From Pasteurellaceae bacterium (GTDB lineage: Bacteria > Pseudomonadota > Gammaproteobacteria > Enterobacterales > Pasteurellaceae): a stretch of DNA of 8,665 bases. The position numbers and the translations under genes were made by a program. Positions 1 to 6,625 of the stretch are shown piece by piece (position 1 is the first letter of the stretch; every line of letters starts with the position of its first letter). A model generated the notes under the pieces. The model saw nothing but the letters and a program-made list of their open reading frames with translations, was not told the DNA's origin and made no database searches. The stretch spans positions 1-8,665 of the forward strand of contig CAAELW010000176.1 of NCBI GenBank assembly GCA_900756875.1, written 5' to 3'.

Positions 1-1
1 A

Positions 2-1912
2 GCCGACTATACTCGTGAAGAATGGGATGAAATGGATGGGTTTATTGATCACTGGCGTGATATGACCTTTTCTTATGCCGCAGTAAAACAATTAGAAGGA
101 AAATATTTAGTTCAAAACCGTGTAACCGGTGAGATTTATGAATCTGCACAATTCCTTTATTTATTAGTTGCAGCGAGCTTGTTCTCAAAATATCCACAAG
201 AAACCCGTTTGGATTATATTCGTCGTTTCTATGATGCGACCTCAACCTTTAAAATTTCCTTACCTACGCCAATTATGGCGGGGGTTCGTACGCCTACTCG
301 TCAATTCAGCTCTTGCGTATTGATTGAATGTGGTGACAGCTTAGACTCTATCAATGCTACCTCTGCAGCAATCGTGAAATACGTTTCACAACGAGCTGGT
401 ATCGGAGTAAATGCAGGTGCAATTCGTGCGTTAGGTAGCCCTATTCGTGGTGGTGAAGCATTCCACACTGGCTGTATTCCATTCTATAAACACTTCCAAA
501 GTGCCGTTAAATCTTGTTCACAAGGTGGCGTACGTGGTGGTGCGGCGACAGTTTACTACCCGATTTGGCACTTAGAAGTTGAAAGCTTATTAGTATTGAA
601 AAATAACCGTGGTGTGGAAGATAACCGTGTGCGTCATATGGACTACGGCGTACAGTTAAATAAATTAATGTATCAACGCTTAATCAAAGGCGCGGATATT
701 ACTTTATTCAGCCCTTCAGATGTACCTGGACTTTATGAGGCCTTCTTTGCTGATCAAGATAAATTTGAAGAACTTTACGTGAAATACGAACAGGATCCAA
801 ATATCCGCAAACGTGCTGTAAAAGCCGTTGAGTTATTCTCTTTATTAATGCAAGAACGTGCATCAACCGGTCGTATTTATATCCAAAACGTGGATCACTG
901 TAATACCCATTCACCATTTGATCCGCTTGTTGCCCCAGTGCGTCAATCTAACTTATGTTTAGAAATTGCATTACCTACTAAACCATTACAACATTTCCAT
1001 GATGAAAATGGTGAAATTGCCCTTTGTACACTTTCAGCGTTCAACTTGGGTCAATTAGATGATTTAGACGAGTTAGATAACTTAGCGGATCTTGCAGTAC
1101 GTGCATTAGATGCATTACTAGATTACCAAGACTACCCTGTTCCAGCGGCAAAACGCTCTTCATTAGGTCGTCGTTCACTTGGTATTGGTGTAATTAACTA
1201 TGCATATTACTTAGCAAAAAATGGCGTGCGTTATTCTGATGGTTCAGCGAACGATTTAACTCACCGTACATTTGAAGCGATTCAATACTATCTATTGAAA
1301 GCCTCCATGAACTTAGCGAAAGAATTAGGTGCATGCGAATACTTCAATGAAACCAATTATGTGAAAGGTATTTTACCAATCGATACCTATAAGAAAGATA
1401 TCGATAACTTAACGCAAGAACCATTACATTATGATTGGGAAACATTACGTCAAGAAATCAAAGAATTCGGTTTGCGTAACTCAACTTTAACCGCATTAAT
1501 GCCGTCAGAAACCTCTTCACAGATTTCTAACGCAACAAATGGTATCGAACCTCCACGTGGTCATGTAAGTATTAAAGCGTCAAAAGATGGTATCTTAAGA
1601 CAAGTTGTACCAGATTATGAAAACTTAAGCGACAACTACGAATTACTTTGGGATATTCCAAGCAATGATGGTTACTTACACTTAGTGGGCATCATGCAAA
1701 AATTCGTAGACCAAGCGATCTCTGCAAATACCAACTACGATCCAAAACGTTTTGAAGATGGTAAAGTACCGATGAAAGTATTGTTAAAAGATCTTTTAAC
1801 CGCTTACAAATACGGCTTAAAAACCCTTTACTATCAAAACACCCGTGATGGTGCTGAAGACAGCCAAGAAGATTTAGATGATGGCTGTGCTGGTGGTGCT
1901 TGTAAGATTTAA
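2..1912 (+). CDS. nrdA: Ribonucleoside-diphosphate reductase class Ia, alpha (large) subunit, 5' truncated by the window edge
   Basis: NrdA reduces ribonucleoside diphosphates to deoxyribonucleotides, using a radical supplied by NrdB. The frame is open from base 2, so the first ATG (base 32) is internal. By comparison with the 761-residue E. coli protein, about 120 N-terminal residues, including the ATP-cone allosteric domain, lie outside the window. Counting from the Met at base 32, the active-site cysteines are Cys95 (SSCVLIEC; E. coli C225), Cys309 (NLCLEIALP; C439, thiyl radical, with Asn307 and Glu311) and Cys332 (IALCTLS; C462), and their spacing is the same as in E. coli. The radical-transfer tyrosine pair is in KTLYYQNTRDG, and the C-terminal reductant pair is CAGGACKI. 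Every key residue in the visible part is intact, so it should be functional. It ends in TAA, 14 bases before the next start, and heads an operon. Identity rests on near-continuous similarity to E. coli NrdA. Confidence 0.97.
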   Translation, partial: ADYTREEWDEMDGFIDHWRDMTFSYAAVKQLEGKYLVQNRVTGEIYESAQFLYLLVAASLFSKYPQETRLDYIRRFYDATSTFKISLPTPIMAGVRTPTRQFSSCVLIECGDSLDSINATSAAIVKYVSQRAGIGVNAGAIRALGSPIRGGEAFHTGCIPFYKHFQSAVKSCSQGGVRGGAATVYYPIWHLEVESLLVLKNNRGVEDNRVRHMDYGVQLNKLMYQRLIKGADITLFSPSDVPGLYEAFFADQDKFEELYVKYEQDPNIRKRAVKAVELFSLLMQERASTGRIYIQNVDHCNTHSPFDPLVAPVRQSNLCLEIALPTKPLQHFHDENGEIALCTLSAFNLGQLDDLDELDNLADLAVRALDALLDYQDYPVPAAKRSSLGRRSLGIGVINYAYYLAKNGVRYSDGSANDLTHRTFEAIQYYLLKASMNLAKELGACEYFNETNYVKGILPIDTYKKDIDNLTQEPLHYDWETLRQEIKEFGLRNSTLTALMPSETSSQISNATNGIEPPRGHVSIKASKDGILRQVVPDYENLSDNYELLWDIPSNDGYLHLVGIMQKFVDQAISANTNYDPKRFEDGKVPMKVLLKDLLTAYKYGLKTLYYQNTRDGAEDSQEDLDDGCAGGACKI

Positions 1913-1926
1913 TTTGGAAGCAAAAT

Positions 1927-2226
1927 ATGGCTACTACAGTAAAATTTGGTAAAAATATAACAAAACATGCTTCTGAAAGATATTTGTCTGATTTTCTGTC
2001 CTATGCTGAGTCATCACTGCATACAGAATATCCAAATCTTAAATTAGAGTTATACTCTTTTACTGGAGATATAAACAATCCTTCTTGGATTGATATAGAG
2101 ATTGATTTGGAAAAAAATAGCATTGGAATAGTTATGGACAACACAAAATATGGCATCGGACATTATCTAAAAAATTTGTTTTACCATTACTCTGAAATAA
2201 ATCCCTATAATACTGAGGATAAATAA
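1927..2226 (+). CDS. Unrecognised 99-residue protein encoded between nrdA and nrdB
   Basis: I do not recognise this protein. It is small, soluble-looking and acidic, with no signal peptide, membrane segment or cysteine. The N-terminal third is helix-like ([17 protein letters not shown]). A beta-like stretch follows (LKLELYSF, then WIDIEIDL and SIGIVMD), then an aromatic C-terminus ([12 protein letters not shown]). Translation looks real: GGAAG at 1916-1920 lies 6 bases before the ATG, and the ORF fills the nrdA-nrdB gap almost exactly. The nrdB ribosome binding site lies in its last codons, so translation of the two may be coupled. By hand count GC is about 29%, clearly lower than its neighbours, and it uses ATA and AGA codons that they mostly avoid. 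This suggests later acquisition. It could be an accessory protein, an immunity-type or nrd-modulating protein, or a passenger; nothing in the sequence decides. Most confident that it is a translated gene, not confident of any function. Confidence 0.75.
   Translation: MATTVKFGKNITKHASERYLSDFLSYAESSLHTEYPNLKLELYSFTGDINNPSWIDIEIDLEKNSIGIVMDNTKYGIGHYLKNLFYHYSEINPYNTEDK
2215..2219 (+). promoter_or_regulatory. nrdB ribosome binding site inside the end of the upstream small gene
   Basis: GAGGA sits 9 bases before the nrdB ATG and is built from the Glu-Asp codons near the end of the 99-codon gene. The stop of that gene and the start of nrdB are 2 bases apart. Ribosomes finishing the small gene could therefore load directly onto nrdB. 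Confidence 0.65.
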
Positions 2227-2228
2227 AA

Positions 2229-3359
2229 ATGGCATATACTACTTTCTCACAAAACAAAAACGACCAGTTAAAAGAGCCGATGTTCTTTGGTCAAAACGTT
2301 AACGTTGCGCGTTACGATCAACAAAAATATGAGACCTTTGAAAAGCTCATTGAAAAACAACTTTCTTTCTTCTGGCGTCCGGAAGAAGTGGATGTGTCGC
2401 AAGACCGTATCGACTATGCCGCGTTACCTGAACATGAAAAACACATTTTCATCAGTAACTTAAAATATCAAACCTTATTAGATTCTATTCAAGGCCGTAG
2501 CCCGAACGTCGCATTATTACCGTTAGTGTCTATTCCTGAATTAGAAACTTGGATCGAGACTTGGACCTTCTCTGAAACCATCCACTCTCGTTCTTACACA
2601 CACATTATTCGTAACATTGTGAACGATCCATCTATTGTATTTGATGACATCGTAACTAACGAAGAAATCATCAAACGTGCGCGTGACATTTCTTCTTATT
2701 ACGATGATTTAATCCGTGATAGCCAACTCTACAGCCTATACGGTGAAGGTACTTACACGGTAGATGGTAAAGAATGTGTGGTGACATTACGTAATCTGAA
2801 AAAGCAACTTTATCTTTGCTTGATGAGTGTGAACGCACTTGAAGCGATTCGTTTCTATGTGTCTTTCGCGTGCTCCTTTGCCTTTGCAGAGCGTCAATTA
2901 ATGGAAGGTAATGCGAAAATCATTAAATTTATCGCTCGCGATGAAGCGTTACACTTAACCGGTACACAGCATATTTTAAACATTATGGCGGCAGGTCAAG
3001 ACGATCCTGAAATGGCAGAAATTGCAGAAGAATGTAAACAAGAAGCCTATGATTTATTCTTAGCCGCAGCAGAACAAGAAAAAGAATGGGCTGATTACTT
3101 GTTCAAAGACGGTTCAATGATTGGTTTGAACAAAGACATTTTGGTGCAATACGTGGAATATATCACCAATATCCGTATGCAAGCCGTTGGTCTTCCATTA
3201 CCATTTGGTGCACGTTCTAATCCAATTCCATGGATTAATGCATGGCTTGTTTCTGACAACGTACAAGTGGCGCCACAAGAAGTCGAAGTAAGTTCTTATC
3301 TTGTTGGTCAAATTGACTCTAAAGTCGATACCAATGATTTCGGCGATTTCGATCTTTAA
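2229..3359 (+). CDS. nrdB: Ribonucleoside-diphosphate reductase class Ia, beta (small) subunit
   Basis: NrdB houses the diferric-tyrosyl radical cofactor that starts catalysis in NrdA. The protein is 376 residues, the same length as E. coli NrdB. All metal and radical residues are seen at the expected positions (Met counted as 1): Asp85 in LLDSIQ, Glu116 and His119 in [10 protein letters not shown], Tyr123 as radical site, Glu205 in NALEAIRF, and Glu239 and His242 in ARDEALHL. Trp49, on the long-range electron path, is also present. The C-terminal tail ([17 protein letters not shown]...) is the segment that docks on NrdA. The start is fixed by family length and by GAGGA 9 bases upstream. Unlike E. 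coli, no yfaE-type ferredoxin gene follows; a terminator does. The gene looks fully functional. Confidence 0.98.
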   Translation: MAYTTFSQNKNDQLKEPMFFGQNVNVARYDQQKYETFEKLIEKQLSFFWRPEEVDVSQDRIDYAALPEHEKHIFISNLKYQTLLDSIQGRSPNVALLPLVSIPELETWIETWTFSETIHSRSYTHIIRNIVNDPSIVFDDIVTNEEIIKRARDISSYYDDLIRDSQLYSLYGEGTYTVDGKECVVTLRNLKKQLYLCLMSVNALEAIRFYVSFACSFAFAERQLMEGNAKIIKFIARDEALHLTGTQHILNIMAAGQDDPEMAEIAEECKQEAYDLFLAAAEQEKEWADYLFKDGSMIGLNKDILVQYVEYITNIRMQAVGLPLPFGARSNPIPWINAWLVSDNVQVAPQEVEVSSYLVGQIDSKVDTNDFGDFDL

Positions 3360-3374
3360 TTAATCATTCTACGC

Positions 3375-3431
3375 AAAGAGCGGTCAGTATTTTCAGAGTT
3401 TAAAACCTTTGAGAAATTGGCCGCTCTTTTT
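3375..3431 (+). terminator. nrdB terminator built from a degenerate USS inverted pair
   Basis: The left arm AAAGAGCGG (3375-3383) pairs with CCGCTCTTT (3421-3429). The stem is extended by a T-G wobble and two more pairs, giving about 12 bp around a loop of about 31 bases, followed by a T-rich run to 3431. It begins about 15 bases after the nrdB stop and should end the nrd operon. The arms look like the USS AAAGTGCGGT with the central T-A pair flipped to A-T. Confidence 0.7.
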
Positions 3432-3552
3432 GTTTGTATGAATATCAAGACATGATGATAAACGTTTTGATTAAAAAAATAGCACAATTTTGCTTTCCTG
3501 CATTTATCACCAACACTTTCCCTATAAAACAGATGACTTCATTAAAAAAGGC

Positions 3553-3581
3553 TTAACAAAAAACAATGCTATGGGTAGAAT
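3553..3581 (+). promoter_or_regulatory. Predicted sigma-70 promoter of lysS
   Basis: A -35 element TTAACA (3553-3558) and a -10 element TAGAAT (3576-3581) are separated by exactly 17 bases, and each differs from consensus at one position. The predicted start of transcription is about 55 bases before the lysS ATG. The rest of 3432-3643 is AT-rich and shows no gene. Confidence 0.6.
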
Positions 3582-3631
3582 AGAAGAAACCTTTTTATTT
3601 TCAATAAATCACATTCTAATTACAAACTAAC

Positions 3632-3636
3632 GAGGT
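3632..3636 (+). promoter_or_regulatory. lysS ribosome binding site
   Basis: GAGGT lies 7 bases before the ATG at 3644 and fixes the start giving [15 protein letters not shown], which aligns with the N-terminus of E. coli LysS. Confidence 0.6.
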
Positions 3637-3643
3637 AAAGGAT

Positions 3644-4138
3644 ATGTCAGAACAAGAAGTGAAAGAATTAGATCTTAATGGCGAAATGCTCGTTCGCCGT
3701 GAAAAATTAGCCGCATTACGCGCAAAAGGTAATGCGTTCCCAAATCAATTCCGTCGTGACTCCCTTGCTCAAGATTTACATGATAAGTACGAAGCCGAAG
3801 ATGGTGAAGTATTAAAAGAAAAAGCGATTGAAGTTGCCGTTGCAGGTCGTATTATGACTCGTCGTGCAATGGGTAAAGCCACCTTTATTACCTTGCAAGA
3901 TATGAGTGGCAAAATTCAATTATATGTTGCTCGTGATAATCTTCCTGAAGGCGTTTATGCTGAAGATGTAGGTAACTGGGATTTAGGCGATATCATTGGG
4001 GTGAAAGGTACACTTTTCAAAACCAAAACCAATGAATTGACTATCAAAACTACAGAAGTTCAACTTTTAACCAAAGCACTTCGTCCGTTACCAAACAAAT
4101 TCCATGGTTTAACCGACATGGAAGCGCGTTATCGTTAA
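3644..4138 (+). CDS. lysS: LysS N-terminal fragment: anticodon-binding OB-fold domain
   Basis: This 164-residue piece holds the N-terminal helix (residues 10-30, [19 protein letters not shown]) and the OB-fold that binds the tRNA-Lys anticodon (about 62-145, from [19 protein letters not shown] to [14 protein letters not shown]). It ends in EARYR just before the linker into the catalytic domain. It has its own promoter and ribosome binding site, so it should be translated. Alone it could bind tRNA but could not charge it. The breakpoint falls almost at the natural domain boundary, which makes a stable truncated product plausible. Confidence 0.8.
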   Translation: MSEQEVKELDLNGEMLVRREKLAALRAKGNAFPNQFRRDSLAQDLHDKYEAEDGEVLKEKAIEVAVAGRIMTRRAMGKATFITLQDMSGKIQLYVARDNLPEGVYAEDVGNWDLGDIIGVKGTLFKTKTNELTIKTTEVQLLTKALRPLPNKFHGLTDMEARYR

Positions 4139-5152
4139 CGTTACTTAGATTTGATTTCTAATGAAGAATCTCGTCGTACGTTTGTGATTCGTTCAAAAGT
4201 AGTTGCGGGTATTCGTGAATTCTTTATTTCTAAAGGTTTCATGGAAGTTGAAACCCCAATGCTACAAGTGATTCCAGGTGGTGCGTCTGCTCGTCCATTT
4301 ATCACTCATCACAATGCATTAGACGTTGATATGTATCTTCGTATTGCACCGGAACTTTACTTAAAACGTTTAGTGGTTGGTGGTTTTGAACGCGTATTCG
4401 AATTAAACCGTAACTTCCGTAACGAGGGTGTTTCTGTTCGTCACAACCCAGAATTCACTATGCTTGAATACTACCAAGCTTATGCGGATTACCACGATTT
4501 AATGGATAACACCGAAGAATTATTACGCAAACTCGCAATTGATATTCTTGGTACAACCATTGTGAAATACGGTGATTTAGAATTTGACTTCGGCAAACCG
4601 TTTGAGCGTATCACATTACATGATGCAACCGTTAAATATGGTGCAGATAAAGGTATCGTAAAAGAAGATCTTTATGATTTCGATCGAGCAAAAGCAACAG
4701 CTGAACGCTTAGGTATCGAAGTGCAAAAATCTTGGGGCTTGGGCTCTATCGTAAATGCGATCTTTGAAGAAGTGGCTGAACATCACTTAATTCAACCAAC
4801 CTTCTTAATGGCACATCCGGCAGAGATTTCACCACTTGCACGTCGTAATGATGAAAATCCTGAAGTAACAGACCGTTTTGAGCTATTCATCGGTGGACGT
4901 GAAATTGGTAACGGTTTCTCAGAATTAAACGATGCCGAAGACCAAAACGAACGTTTTGATGCACAAGTTGCAGCGAAAGAAGCGGGTGATGATGAAGCGA
5001 TGTTTAAAGATGATGACTTCGTTGTGGCTCTTGAACACGGTTTACCACCAACAGCAGGTGAAGGTTTAGGTATCGACCGCTTAGCAATGCTTTATGCTAA
5101 CGCCCCATCTATCCGTGATGTGATCCTATTCCCTGCAATGCGTCAAAAATAA
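4139..5152 (+). CDS. lysS: LysS C-terminal fragment: class II catalytic domain, no convincing start
   Basis: This piece carries the class II aminoacyl-tRNA synthetase core: motif 1 (GFMEVETPM, about full-length residue 200), motif 2 ([15 protein letters not shown], Arg at about 259) and motif 3 ([10 protein letters not shown], Arg at about 479). It also has the lysine/ATP-site segment [14 protein letters not shown]. All look intact, and the protein ends at the usual PAMRQK. A separate translation start is hard to justify. TTG at 4151 has no Shine-Dalgarno sequence before it, GTG at 4184 is also weak, and the first in-frame ATG (4241) has AAAGG only 4 bases upstream and would cut into motif 1. 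The frame is open directly after the stop, so it is best read as the rest of lysS, made only by readthrough or reinitiation. Confidence 0.75.
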   Translation, partial: RYLDLISNEESRRTFVIRSKVVAGIREFFISKGFMEVETPMLQVIPGGASARPFITHHNALDVDMYLRIAPELYLKRLVVGGFERVFELNRNFRNEGVSVRHNPEFTMLEYYQAYADYHDLMDNTEELLRKLAIDILGTTIVKYGDLEFDFGKPFERITLHDATVKYGADKGIVKEDLYDFDRAKATAERLGIEVQKSWGLGSIVNAIFEEVAEHHLIQPTFLMAHPAEISPLARRNDENPEVTDRFELFIGGREIGNGFSELNDAEDQNERFDAQVAAKEAGDDEAMFKDDDFVVALEHGLPPTAGEGLGIDRLAMLYANAPSIRDVILFPAMRQK

Positions 5153-5170
5153 TTAAATTGAAATAACATG

Positions 5171-5197
5171 AAAGGAAGTCTACGGACTTCCTTTTTT
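5171..5197 (+). terminator. lysS rho-independent terminator
   Basis: AAAGGAAGTC (5171-5180) and GACTTCCTTT (5185-5194) form a perfect 10-bp stem around the 4-base loop TACG, followed directly by T's to 5197. It starts 18 bases after the lysS stop. Confidence 0.9.
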
Positions 5198-5204
5198 ATT
5201 CTGT

Positions 5205-5233
5205 AAAAGTGCGGTCATTTTAACCGCACTTTT
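5205..5233. repeat. Inverted pair of DNA uptake signal sequences (USS dyad)
   Basis: AAAAGTGCGGT (5205-5215) and ACCGCACTTTT (5223-5233) are perfect inverted copies around a 7-base loop. Each contains the Hin-type 9-base USS core. The dyad lies between two convergent genes and could act as a bidirectional terminator as well as an uptake site. Confidence 0.9.
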
Positions 5234-5273
5234 ATAAAAAAAAGAGATAACTATCTTAACGATTATCTCTTTT
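5234..5273 (-). terminator. Minus-strand terminator of the MetE-like gene
   Basis: AAAAGAGATAA (5240-5250) and TTATCTCTTTT (5263-5273) form a perfect 11-bp stem around a 12-base loop. Read on the minus strand, the stem runs into a string of T's (A-run at 5236-5243 on plus), as expected for a rho-independent terminator of the leftward gene. A second short dyad, ATTCCA/TGGAAT (5276-5290), abuts its stop codon. Confidence 0.75.
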
Positions 5274-5289
5274 ACATTCCAATTTGGAA

Positions 5290-6435
5290 TTATTTACCCC
5301 AAACTTCTTCCACGATACTACGGATAAATTCGAGTTTCTTCCATTGTTGTTCTTCAGTCAGGATATTACCCTCTTCCGTTGAAGCAAAACCACATTGTGG
5401 GCTTAAGCAAAGTTGATTAATATCCACATATTGTGCTGCTTCTTTAATACGGGCAATAATTTCATCACGGTTTTCTAACTCACCCGATTTAGAGGTAATC
5501 AATCCTAATACCACTTGTTGATTTTTAATAAAACGTAAAGGTTTGAAATCACCTGCACGATCACTGTCGTACTCCAAGAAGAAACCATCCACATTACAGT
5601 GGCCAAATAAGGTTTCTGCGATAGGCTCATAACCACCAGCCGAGAACCAAGTTGAACGGAAGTTACCACGACAAATATGCATTGTAATCGCTAAATCAGC
5701 CGGTTTCGCTGCCACGATTTTGTTTAACATATACACATAATCTTTAGCAATTTGATCTAAATCTAAACCACGTTCAGTATAAGTTTTACGTTTATCTTCT
5801 GCACAGAATTCGCCCCAACTTGTATCATCCAACTGTAAGTTACGGCAGCCTAATTTATAAAAGATATTCATTGCATCAATATAAGCATCAGCAATATCAT
5901 CTAATAATAATTGATTGTTATCTTTATAACGTTCAATTGGTTGATAATCTGTCGCACGTACTGTACAAATTAAATGAAGCATTGACGGAGAAGGAATTGT
6001 TAATTTAACTTCAGTCTCCCCTGCCATTTTTTGTAATGAACGATAATGTTCAACAAACGGATGGCTCTCTGAAAAACCGATCTTATCCACAATTTTTAAT
6101 GTTTTTGGACGTACATTATCATGTTTAAATTGCACTGAAAATTTTTCGGCATCTACTTCTTTCACGCCATCTAATGCGGCTAAGAAATCTAAATGCCAAA
6201 AAGTACGACGAAATTCACCATCAGTCACCGCATGTAATCCGACATTTTTTTGATGCGCTACCAATTTTGCAATTTCTGCATCTTCAACTTGCGTTAAATC
6301 AGCACAAGAAATATCACCACAACTGCATTGATGACGAGCCTGTTTTAAAGTCTCTGGACGTAAAAAACTTCCTACAATATCAAAACGATATGGCGCAGAA
6401 GTACGAATAGTGGCATTTGGAAAAAGTTTACTCAT
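5290..6435 (-). CDS. Short (core-type) cobalamin-independent methionine synthase-like protein, YxjG/YxjH family
   Basis: This 381-residue cytoplasmic protein matches only the catalytic C-terminal barrel of MetE (full-length MetE is about 750 residues). Members of the family transfer a methyl group to a thiol, with zinc activating the thiol. All four zinc ligands known from MetE are visible: His253 and Cys255 in ITMHICRGN, Glu288 in FFLEYDS, and Cys348 in LSPQCGFAS. DIVGSFLRP near the N-terminus and QLDDTSWGEF at about 201-210 are also typical. The methyl donor and acceptor of the short form cannot be read from the sequence; homocysteine is the likely acceptor. One oddity is a cysteine cluster CSCGDISC (residues 37-44). 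The start is supported by AGGAAA 5 bases before the ATG. A MetJ box upstream supports a role in methionine metabolism. It is a single-gene unit, convergent with lysS. Confidence 0.88.
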   Translation of the reverse strand: MSKLFPNATIRTSAPYRFDIVGSFLRPETLKQARHQCSCGDISCADLTQVEDAEIAKLVAHQKNVGLHAVTDGEFRRTFWHLDFLAALDGVKEVDAEKFSVQFKHDNVRPKTLKIVDKIGFSESHPFVEHYRSLQKMAGETEVKLTIPSPSMLHLICTVRATDYQPIERYKDNNQLLLDDIADAYIDAMNIFYKLGCRNLQLDDTSWGEFCAEDKRKTYTERGLDLDQIAKDYVYMLNKIVAAKPADLAITMHICRGNFRSTWFSAGGYEPIAETLFGHCNVDGFFLEYDSDRAGDFKPLRFIKNQQVVLGLITSKSGELENRDEIIARIKEAAQYVDINQLCLSPQCGFASTEEGNILTEEQQWKKLEFIRSIVEEVWGK

Positions 6436-6473
6436 TTTGCTTTCCTATATTTAATTAATTTTAAGTTAGACTG

Positions 6474-6501
6474 AGTGTAACAAAATTAACGTCCTCATCA
6501 A
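6474..6501 (-). promoter_or_regulatory. Candidate promoter of the MetE-like gene
   Basis: On the minus strand, TTGATG (6496-6501) is followed 16 bases later by an extended -10, TG-T-TACACT (-10 at 6474-6479). Both are moderate matches. A second weak candidate lies further upstream: TTTACA at 6560-6565 and TAAAAT at 6539-6544, 15-base spacer. Both would place the MetJ box close to or downstream of the polymerase site. Confidence 0.4.
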
Positions 6502-6507
6502 AGATTT

Positions 6508-6523
6508 AGACGTCTAGATGGAT
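6508..6523. promoter_or_regulatory. Predicted MetJ operator (met box)
   Basis: AGACGTCT (6508-6515) is a perfect copy of the 8-base consensus met box and is directly followed by a weaker tandem copy, AGATGGAT (5 of 8). MetJ binds such boxes in tandem with S-adenosylmethionine and represses methionine genes. The position, about 75-90 bases upstream of the MetE-like start and a few bases upstream of the candidate -35, fits repression of that gene. Confidence 0.7.
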
Positions 6524-6570
6524 GTGAATTTTATTGTGATTTTATATGAATAGAATTGATGTAAAGAATT

Positions 6571-6610
6571 AAAAAAAAAAGAAAAGTGCGGTCATATCTA
6601 ACCGCACTTT
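6571..6610 (-). terminator. USS-dyad terminator of the transporter/pxp operon
   Basis: AAAGTGCGGT (6583-6592) and ACCGCACTTT (6601-6610) form a 10-bp perfect stem around an 8-base loop. On the minus strand the stem is followed by a long T-rich tract, complementary to A10 at 6571-6580 and nearby A's. It starts 15 bases after the transporter stop. Both arms are full Hin-type USS. Confidence 0.85.
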
Positions 6611-6625
6611 AGTTTGAAATAAAAA

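Larger units (their letters stand above)
3644..5152 (+). pseudogene. lysS: Lysyl-tRNA synthetase (class II), interrupted by one in-frame TAA
   Basis: Ignoring one stop codon, bases 3644-5152 form a single frame of 502 codons, against 505 residues in E. coli LysS, with homology continuous on both sides. The interruption is TAA at 4136-4138 (codon 165). The family sequence there is EARYRQRYLDLIS and the window reads EARYR-stop-RYLDLIS, so a Gln codon CAA has become TAA by one C-to-T change. Nothing is inserted, deleted or frameshifted. LysRS charges tRNA-Lys and is normally essential. Possible explanations are a sequencing or assembly error, a mutant carrying another LysRS copy or a suppressor tRNA, stop-codon readthrough, or two polypeptides acting together. 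General TAA reassignment is unlikely, because the other TAA codons in the window end proteins at their normal lengths. The rest of the coding sequence is well conserved, so any inactivation is very recent. Confidence 0.85.

Noticed and set aside
3432..3552. A hidden small gene or leader peptide upstream of lysS
   Set aside because: Only very short frames occur (for example seven codons from ATG 3531), without ribosome binding sites, and the one noted overlaps the promoter.
4136..4138. Reassignment of TAA to glutamine in this organism
   Set aside because: TAA ends nrdA, nrdB, lysS itself, the MetE-like gene and pxpA at their normal family lengths, so it works as a stop codon.
4133..4140. Palindrome CGTTAACG around the lysS stop as a functional site
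   Set aside because: It is created by the same single C-to-T change that makes the stop, and an 8-base palindrome alone is weak evidence.
4151..5152. A separate gene starting at TTG 4151
   Set aside because: It is in the same frame as the upstream lysS part, homology continues through bases 4139-4150, and no ribosome binding site precedes the TTG.
6174..6410. Plus-strand 78-codon ORF opposite the MetE-like gene
   Set aside because: It is antisense to a strongly supported gene, has no convincing start signal, and resembles no protein I recognise; the same holds for the other overlapping frames.
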